DNA from: Pseudoxanthomonas sp. z9
GTDB lineage: Bacteria > Pseudomonadota > Gammaproteobacteria > Xanthomonadales > Xanthomonadaceae
Direction: 5' to 3'
DNA length: 64,000 nucleotides
Assembly (NCBI RefSeq): GCF_006542425.1
Contig: NZ_VFID01000004.1
Span: 62,001-126,000, forward strand
Shown here in pieces: positions 36,868-46,841 of this stretch (position 1 is the first letter of the stretch; each line of letters opens with the position of its first letter). A program made the position numbers and the translations under genes. The notes beneath the pieces were generated by a model. The model saw only the letters and a program-made list of their open reading frames with translations, did not search any database and had not been told where the DNA came from.

Positions 36868-37715
36868 ACATCGACGCCCGCGAACTGCCGGCGGCCAGCG
36901 CCGATGGCCATGCCTGGACACTGGCCGCGCGCGTGCCGGAACAACCTCGCGTGCATCTGCTCTGGCTGCCGGCGCTCGGCGTCGCCGCCCGTCACTATCT
37001 GCCGTTCGCCGAGGCGCTGGCCGCGCGCGGCGTCGCGGTGTACCTGCACGAATGGCGCGGCAACGGCGGCAGCAACCTGCGCCCGGATCGCCGGCACGAC
37101 TGGGGCTATCGCGAACTGCTCACCGAGGATCTGCCGGCCAGCCACGCGCTGGTGCGGGCACAGGCCGCCGGCTCCGCCAGCTTCATCGGCGGGCACAGCC
37201 TGGGCGGGCAACTGGCCGCCTGCTACCTGGGCCTGCATCCGCAGGCGTTCGAGCGGCTGTGGCTGGTCGCCAGCGGCACTCCGTACTGGAAAACCTTCGC
37301 CCCGCCACGCGGCTGGCTGCTGCCGTGGTTCTACCAGTTCGCGATCTGGCTGGCGCGCCGACGCGGCACCTTTCCCGGCCGGCGGCTGGGCTTCGGCGGC
37401 GAGGAGGCGCGCGGCCTGATCGGCGACTGGGCCACGGTGGGCCTGAGCGGCCACTATGCCGCCGTCGGGCTGGACGCGGATCTGGACGCGGCCATGGCCG
37501 GGGCGGCTCCTGCGATCCGCGGCGTGCTGTTCAACCGCGACTGGCTGGCGCCGCCGGCCTCGCTGGCCGGGCTGCTGGTGAAATTCCCGCGCGCGCGCAA
37601 GCACGTGTTGCGGCTGGACGCCCGCGCGCTGGGCACCCACGCCGATCATTTCGCCTGGATGAAGCAACCCGACGGTGTCGCCACCGCGCTGTGCGGAACG
37701 GACGACGCGGACTGA
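36864..37715 (+). CDS. Alpha/beta hydrolase, unassigned
   Basis: A 283-residue alpha/beta-hydrolase-fold protein. The oxyanion region is HEWRGNGGSNLRPDRRHDWG, the nucleophile elbow FIGGHSLGGQL (Ser near residue 113), and a C-terminal His candidate is in GTHADHFAWMK. ATG 36864 overlaps the thiD stop by four bases, so it is co-translated with thiD, but no thiamine-related function is known for this group. No signal peptide; cytoplasmic esterase or hydrolase of unknown substrate. Confidence 0.8.
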   Translation: MNIDARELPAASADGHAWTLAARVPEQPRVHLLWLPALGVAARHYLPFAEALAARGVAVYLHEWRGNGGSNLRPDRRHDWGYRELLTEDLPASHALVRAQAAGSASFIGGHSLGGQLAACYLGLHPQAFERLWLVASGTPYWKTFAPPRGWLLPWFYQFAIWLARRRGTFPGRRLGFGGEEARGLIGDWATVGLSGHYAAVGLDADLDAAMAGAAPAIRGVLFNRDWLAPPASLAGLLVKFPRARKHVLRLDARALGTHADHFAWMKQPDGVATALCGTDDAD

Positions 37716-37718
37716 GGC

Positions 37719-38768
37719 TCAGCCGACCACGATGCAGTCGCGGCCCTTGCGCTTGGCCTGGTAGAGGCCGCGGTCGGCGGCGTCGATCCAGTCGCTCACG
37801 GTCGCCATCGACGGACTGATCTCGGCCAGGCCGATGCTGACCGTGCAGCGCAGGCCGTCGCGGGTGAATGCGTAGGCCGCCACCTGCCGGCGCAGGCGCT
37901 CGGCCGCGACGATCGCGTCCTCCCATTGTGTCTCCGGCATGACGATGCCGAATTCGTCGCCGCCATAGCGCCCGCCGGTGTCCGCATCGCGCAGGCAGGC
38001 CTTCATCAGGCGCGCGAATTCCTCCACCACGCCGTCGCCGATGGTGTGCCCGCGGGTGTCGTTGATCTGCTTGAAATGGTCGATGTCGATCAGCACCAGC
38101 ACCGCCGGCCGGCGCGCGCGCTGGTAGCGGTTGAGTTCCACCGACACCGCGTACAGCCACTGCTGCCGGTTCATCAGGCCGGTGGCGGCATCGAAGCGTG
38201 CCATCTTCTCCAGCAGATCCTTGTGCTGCTGGGCCTTGCGCGAGATGGCGTGGGTGGCGAAGCCGATCGCCATCGGATAGATCGCCAGGAACGGCAGGCA
38301 GGCCAGTACCACCGGGTAGCTGGTCCGTGGTTCGAAGGCGAATCCCCAGGCCGCGCTCGCCGCCAGGCAGGTCAGCGCCATCGCCCCGAGCGTGCGGGCG
38401 CCGAAGCGCGGGCCGCCGATGATGACCTTGTCCATGGTCAACATCACCGCCAGCAGCGCGCTGGGCAGGGCATCGAAGCGCATCGCGGCGACCCAGAAGC
38501 CGCCCATCGCGGCGTCGAAGGTCAGGTTGCGGTATTCGTCGTTGATCGGATCCGCGCTGCGACGGACGCGCCAGTAGGCCAGGTGCGGCCATACCAGGCC
38601 GTTGAACAGCAGCAACAGCCACAGGCCGGGACCGTCGCCGTGTTCGTGCAGGACCGCGCCGACGCAGATCGTGCCCAGCCCCAGTCCCAGCACCCGCATC
38701 CGATAGGTACGGAAGCCGAAGCGGCTGCGGGTCTGCTCGTCGATGCGGTTTGCGCGTTCCAGTGGCAA
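37719..38768 (-). CDS. MASE2-GGDEF diguanylate cyclase
   Basis: A 349-residue membrane protein: a MASE2-type sensor of several membrane segments (about 25-165, with the conserved HLAYWRVRRSADPINDEYRNL stretch) and a GGDEF domain (about 190-349) with intact RYGGDEFGIVMPET. An inhibitory I-site RDAD lies five residues before GGDEF. It should make c-di-GMP from two GTP. The likely start is TTG 38766-38768, with ATG at residue 24 an alternative; no strong ribosome-binding site helps. It converges on the hydrolase gene with three bases between and neighbours the EPS locus. Confidence 0.9.
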   Translation of the reverse strand: MPLERANRIDEQTRSRFGFRTYRMRVLGLGLGTICVGAVLHEHGDGPGLWLLLLFNGLVWPHLAYWRVRRSADPINDEYRNLTFDAAMGGFWVAAMRFDALPSALLAVMLTMDKVIIGGPRFGARTLGAMALTCLAASAAWGFAFEPRTSYPVVLACLPFLAIYPMAIGFATHAISRKAQQHKDLLEKMARFDAATGLMNRQQWLYAVSVELNRYQRARRPAVLVLIDIDHFKQINDTRGHTIGDGVVEEFARLMKACLRDADTGGRYGGDEFGIVMPETQWEDAIVAAERLRRQVAAYAFTRDGLRCTVSIGLAEISPSMATVSDWIDAADRGLYQAKRKGRDCIVVG

Positions 38769-38870
38769 GACAAGCGGTCGGTGGCTCCGTCCGGCGGATT
38801 CTCCGCGAACGGGCCGGCAGCGTCCAGCGGCGAACGCATGCGCAGGCGCCGTGCGCCCGCGTACGTCGGG

Positions 38871-39887
38871 TCAGGCCGCCTCGTACCCGCGTGGATTCAT
38901 CGACTGCCAGCGCCAGGCGTCTTCGCACATGGCGTCGACATCCAGGCCCGCGCGCCAGCCCAGCAATGCCTGCGCACGCGAGGGATCCGCGTAGACCTCG
39001 GCCACGTCGCCGGTGCGGCGCCCAACGATCTCGTAGGGGATCTCCCGTCCCGAGGCCCGCGCGAAGGCCCGCACCAGTTCCAGCACGCTGACGCCCTGCC
39101 CGGTGCCCAGGTTGACGGTCAGGTTGCCGCCCGCATGCGCCGGTGCGGCCAGCGCGTCGGCATGCGCGCGCGCCAGATCGGTCACATGGATGTAGTCGCG
39201 CACGCCGGTGCCGTCGCGGGTCGGGTAATCCCCGCCGAAGATGTGCAGGCGTTCGCGCCGGCCCACCGCCACCTGGCAGATATAGGGCATCAGGTTGTTG
39301 GGGATGCCGGCGGGATCCTCGCCGATCAATCCGGACACGTGCGCGCCCACCGGGTTGAAGTAGCGCAGGTTGACGACATGGAAGTCCGGATCCGCACGGC
39401 ACAGGTCGCCGATCAACTCTTCCATCACCAGCTTGGTGCGTCCATAGGGATTGGTGACCCGCAGCGGCGCTTCTTCATGGATGGGGACCTGTTCCGGATC
39501 GCCGTACACCGTGGCCGAGGAGCTGAACACCAGGCGGCGCACGCCGGACGCGCGCATGGCCTGCAGCAGGTGGATGGTGCCGCCGATGTTGTTCTCGAAG
39601 TAATCCAGGGGACGTTCGCAGGATTCGCCGACCGATTTCAGCGCGGCGAAATGGACCACGGCATCGTAGGGGTGGGCATCGAACAGCGCATGGATGGCGG
39701 CCCGGTCGCGCAGATCCAGGGTGTGGCAGACCGGCGCCTGGCCGGTGATCCTTTCCAGCCGGCCCAGCACCCGTGGTGAGCTGTTGGAGAAGTTGTCGGC
39801 GATGTGCACGTGGTGGCCGCGCGCGGCCAGTTCCACATAAGTGTGCGCGCCGATGTAGCCGGCACCGCCACAGAGCAGGATACGCAT
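38871..39887 (-). CDS. galE: UDP-glucose 4-epimerase
   Basis: A 338-residue extended short-chain dehydrogenase. NAD-binding [14 protein letters not shown] is at the N terminus, the serine region is [12 protein letters not shown] and the catalytic YxxxK is in [33 protein letters not shown] is typical for GalE. It interconverts UDP-glucose and UDP-galactose (and possibly UDP-GlcNAc/GalNAc), supplying the adjacent polysaccharide locus. The ATG at 39885-39887 follows GGGGA. It diverges from the dehydrogenase gene across 201 bases. Confidence 0.95.
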   Translation of the reverse strand: MRILLCGGAGYIGAHTYVELAARGHHVHIADNFSNSSPRVLGRLERITGQAPVCHTLDLRDRAAIHALFDAHPYDAVVHFAALKSVGESCERPLDYFENNIGGTIHLLQAMRASGVRRLVFSSSATVYGDPEQVPIHEEAPLRVTNPYGRTKLVMEELIGDLCRADPDFHVVNLRYFNPVGAHVSGLIGEDPAGIPNNLMPYICQVAVGRRERLHIFGGDYPTRDGTGVRDYIHVTDLARAHADALAAPAHAGGNLTVNLGTGQGVSVLELVRAFARASGREIPYEIVGRRTGDVAEVYADPSRAQALLGWRAGLDVDAMCEDAWRWQSMNPRGYEAA

Positions 39888-40044
39888 TCCCCGTTCCCGT
39901 CGATTCGTCCCATGGCCCGGCCCGGGATGGGCCGTGCTCCATCCCGTGATACGCGAGGACCGCGCCGGACAGGCCAACCCCGTGTCCGGGGCCCCGGCTG
40001 TCCTCTTCGCGATGGTTTGCGCGTTTCCCGGCGTACACACCCGC

Positions 40045-40050
40045 TAGACT
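40045..40050 (+). promoter_or_regulatory. Candidate -10 for the first rightward EPS gene
   Basis: TAGACT (40045-40050) lies inside a short inverted repeat CCGCT/AGCGG (40041-40045 and 40053-40057), 38 bases before ATG 40089, in the galE/dehydrogenase divergent gap. No matched -35. Confidence 0.3.
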
Positions 40051-40088
40051 TCAGCGGTCGCATGTCCACCACAGGGGAACGACGTTTG

Positions 40089-41378
40089 ATGAATGCCTCA
40101 CTGCCCGCGCTCGACCAGGTCAAGATCGCCGTCATCGGCCTTGGCTACGTCGGCCTTCCGCTCGCCACGGCCTTCGGGCGCCGCTTCCCCACGCTGGGGT
40201 TCGACATCAATGGCAAGCGCGTGCAGGAGCTGCGCCGCCACCACGACCACACCCTGGAAGTCTCGGAAGCCGAGCTCAAGGAAGCCGCCCAACTCGATTT
40301 CAGCGACGATCCCGAGGCGCTGAAGGGCTGCAACGTCTTCATCGTCACCGTCCCCACGCCCATCGACGAGTACAAGCGCCCGGATCTGCGCCCGCTGGAA
40401 TCGGCCAGCCGCACGGTCGGCCGCGCGATCGGTCCCGGTGGCGTGGCGATCTACGAGTCCACCGTCTACCCCGGCGCGACCGAGGAAGTCTGCGTGCCGA
40501 TCATCGCGCGCGAGTCCGGGCTGGTGTTCAACGATGACTTCTACGCCGGCTACAGCCCCGAGCGGATCAATCCGGGTGACAAGCAGCACCGGCTGGAAAC
40601 CATCACCAAGGTGACTTCCGGTTCCACTCCCGAGGTGGCCGACTTCGTCGATGCGCTGTACGGGGCGATCGTCACCGCGGGCACCCACAAGGCCTCCAGC
40701 ATCCGTGTCGCCGAGGCGGCCAAGGTCATCGAGAACACCCAGCGCGACGTCAACATCGCCCTGATCAACGAACTGGCGCTGATCTTCCATCGCCTGGGCA
40801 TCGACACCCACGAGGTGCTGGAAGCCGCCGGCACCAAATGGAACTTCCTGCCGTTCCGCCCCGGCCTGGTCGGCGGCCACTGCATCGGCGTGGATCCCTA
40901 TTACCTGACCCACAAGGCCCAGCAGATCGGCTACCACCCGGACGTGATCCTGGCCGGCCGCCGGATCAACGACGGCATGGGCGGGCACGTGGCCCAGCGC
41001 GTGGCCAAGTTGATGGGCCAGCGCGGTCTGCAGACCACCCGGTCCAACGTGCTGATCCTGGGCCTGGCGTTCAAGGAGAACTGCCCGGACCTGCGCAACA
41101 CCCGGGTGGTGGACATCGTCGCCGAACTGCGCAGCTACAACGCCAACGTGCATATCCACGACCCGTGGGTGAGCGCGACCGAGGCGCGCGAGGAATACGG
41201 GCTGGAACTGGTTAGCGAGCCGCAGCCGGGCACGTACGACGCGGTGATCCTGGCGGTCTCGCACCGCGAGTTCATCGCCCTGGGCGTGGACGGCATCCGC
41301 GGCTTCGGCAAGCCCGGCGCGGTATTATTCGACGTCAAGCGCGCCCTGCCGCGCGCGGCGGTCGACGACAGCCTCTAG
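40089..41378 (+). CDS. UDP-N-acetylhexosamine 6-dehydrogenase (TviB/WbpA-like)
   Basis: A 429-residue nucleotide-sugar dehydrogenase. The Rossmann motif is [15 protein letters not shown], followed by [29 protein letters not shown], the [17 protein letters not shown] helix, and the catalytic Cys in [13 protein letters not shown]. This subfamily (Vi antigen TviB, UDP-GalNAc/GlcNAc dehydrogenases) makes UDP-HexNAc uronates rather than UDP-glucuronate. ATG 40089 has AGGGGAAC upstream; the longer in-frame extension lies in the intergenic region. It begins the rightward EPS run. Confidence 0.9.
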   Translation: MNASLPALDQVKIAVIGLGYVGLPLATAFGRRFPTLGFDINGKRVQELRRHHDHTLEVSEAELKEAAQLDFSDDPEALKGCNVFIVTVPTPIDEYKRPDLRPLESASRTVGRAIGPGGVAIYESTVYPGATEEVCVPIIARESGLVFNDDFYAGYSPERINPGDKQHRLETITKVTSGSTPEVADFVDALYGAIVTAGTHKASSIRVAEAAKVIENTQRDVNIALINELALIFHRLGIDTHEVLEAAGTKWNFLPFRPGLVGGHCIGVDPYYLTHKAQQIGYHPDVILAGRRINDGMGGHVAQRVAKLMGQRGLQTTRSNVLILGLAFKENCPDLRNTRVVDIVAELRSYNANVHIHDPWVSATEAREEYGLELVSEPQPGTYDAVILAVSHREFIALGVDGIRGFGKPGAVLFDVKRALPRAAVDDSL

Positions 41379-41430
41379 ACACGGCTCCGCCTACCGTCGG
41401 ACTCCCCATCCGAACCGTCCAAGGGCTTTC

Positions 41431-42438
41431 ATGCGCGTACTGGTCACCGGCGCCGCCGGCTTCATCGGCTATCACCTGAGCGAGCGCCTGCTGGCGCGCG
41501 GCGACGAGGTGCTCGGCTATGACAACCTCAACCCGTATTACGACCCGCGGCTGAAGCAGGCGCGCCTGGATCGCCTGCTGCCGCAGCCGGGCTTCCGGTT
41601 CGTGAACGCCGCGCTGGAGGACCGCACCGCGCTGGAGCAGGCCTTCGACGGTTTCCGCCCGCAGCGGGTGGTCAACCTGGCCGCGCAGGCCGGCGTGCGC
41701 TATTCGCTGGAGAACCCGCACGCCTACATCGACAGCAACATCGTCGGTTTCACCAACATCCTGGAAGCCTGCCGGCATCGCCGGGTCGAGCACCTGGTGT
41801 ACGCGTCCTCCAGTTCGGTCTACGGCGCCAATCGCAAGCTGCCGTTCGCGGTCGAGGACAGCGTCGACCACCCGGTCAGCCTGTACGCGGCCAGCAAGAA
41901 GGCCAACGAGCTGATGGCGCACACCTACAGCCACCTGTTCGACCTGCCCACGACCGGCCTGCGCTTCTTCACCGTCTACGGTCCCTGGGGCCGGCCGGAC
42001 ATGGCGCTGTTCCTGTTCACCCGCAAGATCCTCGCCGGCGAACCGATCGACGTGTTCAACCACGGCCGCCACACCCGCGACTTCACCTTCATCGACGACA
42101 TCGTCGAAGGCGTGATCCGGACCCTGGACCGGGTGCCCGGGCCGGATCCGGACTACGACCCGCTGGCGCCCAGCCCGGCCACCTCCAGCGCGCCGTACCG
42201 CGTGTACAACATCGGCAACCACCAGCCGGTCGAGCTGCTGCGCTACATCGAGGTACTGGAGGATTGCCTGGGCCGCAAGGCCGAGCGCAACCTGCTGCCG
42301 CTGCAGCCGGGCGACGTGCCGGATACCTACGCCGACGTCAGCGCGCTGAGCCGGGACACCGGCTACGCGCCGTCCACGCCGATCGAGACCGGCGTGCGCC
42401 GTTTCGTCGACTGGTACCAGGATTTCTACCGGGTCTGA
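41431..42438 (+). CDS. NAD-dependent epimerase, UDP-glucuronate 4-epimerase type
   Basis: A 335-residue extended [33 protein letters not shown], the [20 protein letters not shown] block and [16 protein letters not shown], with YxxxK in [11 protein letters not shown]. These are hallmarks of the CapI/LspL/GlcUA 4-epimerase group, which converts UDP-glucuronate to UDP-galacturonate; related members act on UDP-HexNAc(A). With the preceding dehydrogenase it points to an acidic repeating unit. 52 bases separate them. Confidence 0.9.
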   Translation: MRVLVTGAAGFIGYHLSERLLARGDEVLGYDNLNPYYDPRLKQARLDRLLPQPGFRFVNAALEDRTALEQAFDGFRPQRVVNLAAQAGVRYSLENPHAYIDSNIVGFTNILEACRHRRVEHLVYASSSSVYGANRKLPFAVEDSVDHPVSLYAASKKANELMAHTYSHLFDLPTTGLRFFTVYGPWGRPDMALFLFTRKILAGEPIDVFNHGRHTRDFTFIDDIVEGVIRTLDRVPGPDPDYDPLAPSPATSSAPYRVYNIGNHQPVELLRYIEVLEDCLGRKAERNLLPLQPGDVPDTYADVSALSRDTGYAPSTPIETGVRRFVDWYQDFYRV

Positions 42439-42511
42439 GCCCTTCCGCTTGGCCGGTTTCGGTCGTCCGCCGCGTTTTCCCGGGTAATCCACACCACAGG
42501 GGAAACTTCCG

Positions 42512-43135
42512 ATGAGACGCGCCCTTGCCGGCCTTGCTGCCGCAGGTCTTTCGCTACTGCTCGCCGCGTGCGCCACCACCTCGGGCAGCGACGCGCCGCC
42601 GCCGGTCGCCACCACCACGATGGCCACCGACGCCTACCACATCGGCGTGGACGACATCGTCCAGGTGTCGGTATGGCGCAATCCGGAACTCGGCATCACC
42701 GTGCCGGTCCGCCCGGACGGCATGATCTCCGTGCCGCTGGTGGGCGACGTTTCCGCCGGTGGCCGCACCCCGCAGGAAGTCGCCAAGGACATCCAGGACA
42801 AGCTGGCCGCCTTCGTGCGCGATCCGCAGGTGGCGGTGATCCTCACCGATCTGCGCAGCCACGAATACCTCTCGCGCGTGCGCGTGACCGGCGCCGTGCG
42901 CCAGCCGGTGTCGCTGCCCTACCGCCCCGGCATGACCGTGCTGGACGCCGTGCTGGCCGCCGGCGGCATCACCGAGTTCGCCGCGCCGGACCGTTCCGAT
43001 CTGCACCGCAAGAGCGCGGAGGAAACCCGCACCTACGCCGTGCGGCTGGACCGCATCCTCAACCGGGGTGACCTGAGCACCAACTACCCGGTTTCCCCCG
43101 GCGACGTGATCACCGTGCCCGAGCGGACGTTCTGA
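42512..43135 (+). CDS. Polysaccharide export lipoprotein, Wza/EpsE family
   Basis: A 207-residue outer-membrane lipoprotein with lipobox LAAC (Cys near residue 20), a poly-export domain (YHIGVDDIVQVSVWRNPEL, VRPDGMISVPLVGDV, GRTPQEVAKDI), and one SLBB-type domain (VRVTGAVRQPVSLPY, LDAVLAAGGITEFA, VSPGDVITVPE). It is shorter than E. coli Wza (about 380) because it lacks extra SLBB repeats and the C-terminal outer-membrane helix, as in EpsE-like proteins of other EPS loci. Its stop overlaps the next ATG (TGATG). Confidence 0.93.
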   Translation: MRRALAGLAAAGLSLLLAACATTSGSDAPPPVATTTMATDAYHIGVDDIVQVSVWRNPELGITVPVRPDGMISVPLVGDVSAGGRTPQEVAKDIQDKLAAFVRDPQVAVILTDLRSHEYLSRVRVTGAVRQPVSLPYRPGMTVLDAVLAAGGITEFAAPDRSDLHRKSAEETRTYAVRLDRILNRGDLSTNYPVSPGDVITVPERTF

Positions 43136-44730
43136 TGAGCAACAATCCCCTTCCCGTCGCCCGCCGCGCGATCACCGCGCCGCAGGCCGCCGCGACCACG
43201 CTGACCCCGAACGAACTGGTCCCGATCCTGCTGGAGGAGGCCAAGCGCAACCGCCTGGCGATGGCCGCGATCTTCGCCGCCATCGCCCTGCTGACGCTGG
43301 TCATCGGCCTGCTGGTGCTGCCCAAGAACTACACTGCCTCCACCACCATCCTGGCCCAGGAAAGCGACATCATCCAGCCGCTGCTGGAAGGTCGCGCAGT
43401 GGCCACCGAAGTGGTGGACCGGGCAGGCATCGCGCGCCAGGTCATCTACAGCCGCAAGGTGCTCGAGGAAGGCCTGAAGGCCGGCGGCTGGCTGGACAGC
43501 AAGCCCACGCCGGTGGAGCAGGACCGCTTGATGGAGCAGATCAAGGGCCGCATCGCCATCACCAGCCCGCGTCCGAACCTGGTCCAGATCACCTACCGCG
43601 ACACCGACGCCAAGCGCACCTATGACGTCACCGAGCGGCTGGGTGCGCTGTTCATCCAGGAAAGCCTGGCCGCCAAGGAACGCGAGAGCCGCGAGGCCTA
43701 CGAGTTCATCGATAGCCAGGTCACCGACTATCACGCCAAGCTGATGGAAGCGGAGAACAAGCTGCGCGATTACCGCTCGGCCAACGCAGACGCCCAGCCG
43801 GGCAGCGCCACCGACGCCAACACCCGCATCAGCGCCCTGCGCACCCAGGTCGAACAGACCCGGATGTCGCTGCTGGAGCAGCGTTCGCGCGAAGGAGCGA
43901 TCGCCTCCCAGTTGTCGGGCGAATCGGCGGTGACCGCGGTCGCCACCCGCGAAAGCCTGTACCGCGCGCAGTTGCTGGAACTGCAGGGCCAGCTGGATCG
44001 GCTGCTGCTCAACTACACCGAACAGCACCCGGACGTGGTCCGCATCCGCCACCAGATGGCGGATCTCCAGCAGGCCATGACCAACGAACAGCAGCGCCGC
44101 GCGCAGGCGCCGCAGGGCAACAGCCCGTTCGACGACACCCAGATGAACCCGCTGTACCAGGAACTGCGCAGCCAGCAGGCACAGACCCGGCGCGAAGTGG
44201 CGGCCACCCAGTCGCGGATGTCGATCGCCGAATCGATGCTCAACGATGAACTCAACCGCAGCCGTCGCATCGCCGAATCGGAAAGCGCGCTGGCCGAGCT
44301 GACTCGCGACTACGAAGTCAACCGCGACATCTACCAGGATCTGCTGCGCCGGCGCGAGAACGCCCGCGTGTCGATGGAGCTGGATCGCGAGAAGCGTGGC
44401 CTGACCCTGCGCGTGCAGGATCCGGCGACGATGCCGCTGCGCCCGACCGGCCTGCGCTTCCTGCACTTCGCCATCGCCGGCCTGCTGGTGGCGGTCGCGC
44501 TGCCGATCGGCCTGCTGTTCCTGCGCGCCCGCTTCGACCCGCGCATCCGCTCGGCCCGCCAGCTGCAGAAGGCCACCGGCCTGGTGCTGCTGACTTCGGT
44601 GCCGGCCTACGCGTCGCCGCACGATCGCCGCCTGCAGCTCAAGCGCAACGCGCTGAGCATCGGCATGCTCGTCGTCGTCGTCCTCGCCTATGCCTTGGCC
44701 TTCGGGCTGAAGCAGATGGCCGCAGCCTGA
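43135..44730 (+). CDS. Wzz/EpsF-type polysaccharide co-polymerase
   Basis: A 531-residue inner-membrane chain-length regulator. TM1 at about 41-62 (LAMAAIFAAIALLTLVIGLL), a large periplasmic part with coiled-coil helices (about 180-420), the PATMPLRPTGLRF proline segment, TM2 near 443-464, and a third hydrophobic stretch near 508-525. There is no cytoplasmic kinase domain; a separate kinase-like gene follows, so the two together correspond to a split Wzc-type system. Confidence 0.93.
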   Translation: MSNNPLPVARRAITAPQAAATTLTPNELVPILLEEAKRNRLAMAAIFAAIALLTLVIGLLVLPKNYTASTTILAQESDIIQPLLEGRAVATEVVDRAGIARQVIYSRKVLEEGLKAGGWLDSKPTPVEQDRLMEQIKGRIAITSPRPNLVQITYRDTDAKRTYDVTERLGALFIQESLAAKERESREAYEFIDSQVTDYHAKLMEAENKLRDYRSANADAQPGSATDANTRISALRTQVEQTRMSLLEQRSREGAIASQLSGESAVTAVATRESLYRAQLLELQGQLDRLLLNYTEQHPDVVRIRHQMADLQQAMTNEQQRRAQAPQGNSPFDDTQMNPLYQELRSQQAQTRREVAATQSRMSIAESMLNDELNRSRRIAESESALAELTRDYEVNRDIYQDLLRRRENARVSMELDREKRGLTLRVQDPATMPLRPTGLRFLHFAIAGLLVAVALPIGLLFLRARFDPRIRSARQLQKATGLVLLTSVPAYASPHDRRLQLKRNALSIGMLVVVVLAYALAFGLKQMAAA

Positions 44731-44740
44731 GGACGATGCC

Positions 44741-45505
44741 ATGCAACAAGCCACTCTGGAACCGCTCGTGACCCCGGACAACGAACGTTCGCAAGGCGTG
44801 CCCAACCGCGCCGACACCGCCCGCTCCCTGGCCCTCATGGATGAACCCAAGGCGCTGACGCCGCGCGAGCTGGAGGAGCGCCGGGTCATCCACCGCAATG
44901 ATTCGGTACGCGAGCAGGCCGACGCCTTCCGCGAGCTGCGCACGCGCCTGCTGGCGCTGGGCGGCGAGCGCAACTTCGTCACCCTGGTCGCGCCGGTCAC
45001 CCACGGCTGCGGCGGCAGTTTCGTCGCCCGCAACCTGGCGGCCGCGTTCGCCTTCGACGACAGCAAATCGGCGCTGCTGGTCGATTGCGACGCGCTGCAT
45101 CCCACCCAGCACACCGCGCTGCGCATCGACGCCGGCCACGGTGGGCTGATGGACTACCTGGAGGACAGCGAGGGCGACCTGGCGCGGATCATCTACCGCA
45201 CCGGCGTGCCACGCCTGCGCCTGATTCCCAGCGGTCCGCAGCGCGAGACCAGCGGCGAGGCCTACAGCTCGTTCAAGATGCGGGCGATGGTCGATTCGCT
45301 GCGCAGCCGTTATCCCGACCGCTACCTGATCCTCGACAGCCCCTCGGTGCTGGGTTCGCCGGACGCGCGCATCCTCTCCGAACTGGCGGATCTGGTCGTG
45401 CTGGTCGCCGGCTACGGCAAGGCGACTCCGGAAAACATCGAGAAGGCCGTCGCCAGCTTCCCGCATGAGAAGGTCGCCGGCGTGGTCTTCAACCAGATTC
45501 CCTGA
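44741..45505 (+). CDS. BY-kinase-like protein (EpsG/CpsD type) without Walker A lysine
   Basis: A 254-residue cytoplasmic partner of the preceding co-polymerase. It keeps the BY-kinase frame: a REQADAFRELRTRLL helix, the P-loop region VAPVTHGCGGSFVARNLA, the Walker A' acidic pair (Asp115, Asp117 in LLVDCDALHP) and Walker B LILDSPS. At the P-loop, residue 92 is Gly where the nucleotide-binding Lys of GxGKS/T is expected, and no C-terminal tyrosine cluster is present. It may be an inactive regulator or use an altered nucleotide site. Confidence 0.85.
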   Translation: MQQATLEPLVTPDNERSQGVPNRADTARSLALMDEPKALTPRELEERRVIHRNDSVREQADAFRELRTRLLALGGERNFVTLVAPVTHGCGGSFVARNLAAAFAFDDSKSALLVDCDALHPTQHTALRIDAGHGGLMDYLEDSEGDLARIIYRTGVPRLRLIPSGPQRETSGEAYSSFKMRAMVDSLRSRYPDRYLILDSPSVLGSPDARILSELADLVVLVAGYGKATPENIEKAVASFPHEKVAGVVFNQIP

Positions 45506-45523
45506 TAAGCAAGGAGCAGGCGC

Positions 45524-46831
45524 ATGCCGATGAAGTATGTGGGAGCCTCGGTCATCACCGCCGCCACGCTCGCCGGGATCTCGGCCGACGCCTGGGCCGC
45601 CCGGGTCGACTACACCGTCGACCTGGGCGTGGAGGACAACGACAATGTCACCCTCGCGCCCTTCGATCCGATCCAGCAGCGCTACCTGCGCGCGGGCCTG
45701 GGATTCACGGTCACCGAAAACCTGTCGGCGCTGCAGCTCAGCCTGGGCGGACGGGTGGAGTATCGGGACTACGAGGACGACGTGTTCGACGATACCGTCG
45801 ACGGCACCCTCAGTGGGCGGATGAACTGGATCGCCATTCCCGAGCGCCTGTTCTTCACCGTCGAGGACAACCTGTCGGTGCAGCCGGTCAATGCGCTGGC
45901 GCCGGATGCGCCCGGCAACCGCCAGCAGGTCAACGTGTTCTCGCTCGGCCCGACCCTGCTGTTCAACTGGAGCTCCGCGCTGCGCGGCCAGGCCGAGCTG
46001 CGCTACGTCAACAGCGACGCCGAGATCACCGACGAATTCAACTCGCAGCGCATCGCCGCCGCCCTGCGCGCGATCAAGGAATTCTCGGCGACCAGCCGGA
46101 TGTCGGCGAACTTCCAGGCGCAGCGGGTGGATTTCGACAATGATATCGTCGCCCGCGATTACAACCGCTACGATCTTTTCGCCCGCTACTCGCGCACGCT
46201 GGCGCATTTCGAGCTGGGCGCCGACCTGGGCTATTCGCGCATCGACTACCGGCAGGGCGAGAGCCGTTCGGATCCATTGATTCGCCTGGACGCGGAGTGG
46301 AACCCCACCTCTCGCAGCCAGTTCACCGCCGCCGTCGCCAGCCAGTTCTCCGATACCGCGACCGATGCGCTGCGCGGCATCGAAGCCGACGCGCCGGCCA
46401 CCGTACCCGAGCACGTGCTGACTGGCGACGCCATCGTCAACGCGTCGCCGTACGAGGTGCGCAGCCTGGACCTGGGTTACCAGTTCACCAGCACCCGCAC
46501 CAACTTCTCGATTTCACCGTACGTGCAGAAGCGCAACTACGTGGATTCGGACGAGTTCGACCAGAAGAACCGCGGCGCGCGCTTCGACCTGCACTGGCTG
46601 GTGCGGCAGTCGTTGACCCTGGGCACCTACGCGACCCACGAGAAGCTCGAATACACCGTGCTCAATCGCGAGGACAAGACCACCCGCCTGGGCGCGACCC
46701 TGCGCTACGAATGGTCGCGGCACTGGAGCCTGGGCCTGCTGTGGGAGCGCTACAAGCGCGAAAGCACCGATCTGGGCCAGGACGTCTCGCAGAACATCGT
46801 CTATCTGAGCGTGTCCTACACCAACCGCTGA
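45524..46831 (+). CDS. Outer-membrane beta-barrel protein of the EPS locus
   Basis: A 435-residue secreted protein with a signal peptide (cleavage near DAWAAR, about residue 25) and repeated amphipathic strands throughout, beginning with YTVDLGVEDNDNV and ending in the barrel-like YLSVSYTNR. It resembles outer-membrane proteins found in EPS/exosortase-type clusters after the Wza-Wzz-kinase genes (EpsL/TIGR03016-like), thought to take part in export or surface attachment. AAGGAG precedes the ATG at good spacing. No enzymatic motif seen. Confidence 0.8.
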   Translation: MPMKYVGASVITAATLAGISADAWAARVDYTVDLGVEDNDNVTLAPFDPIQQRYLRAGLGFTVTENLSALQLSLGGRVEYRDYEDDVFDDTVDGTLSGRMNWIAIPERLFFTVEDNLSVQPVNALAPDAPGNRQQVNVFSLGPTLLFNWSSALRGQAELRYVNSDAEITDEFNSQRIAAALRAIKEFSATSRMSANFQAQRVDFDNDIVARDYNRYDLFARYSRTLAHFELGADLGYSRIDYRQGESRSDPLIRLDAEWNPTSRSQFTAAVASQFSDTATDALRGIEADAPATVPEHVLTGDAIVNASPYEVRSLDLGYQFTSTRTNFSISPYVQKRNYVDSDEFDQKNRGARFDLHWLVRQSLTLGTYATHEKLEYTVLNREDKTTRLGATLRYEWSRHWSLGLLWERYKRESTDLGQDVSQNIVYLSVSYTNR

Positions 46832-46841
46832 GGCCGCCATC

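Noticed and set aside
43084-45126. A 680-codon minus-strand frame across the Wzz and kinase-like genes
   Set aside because: No recognisable motif, and the plus-strand genes are certain.
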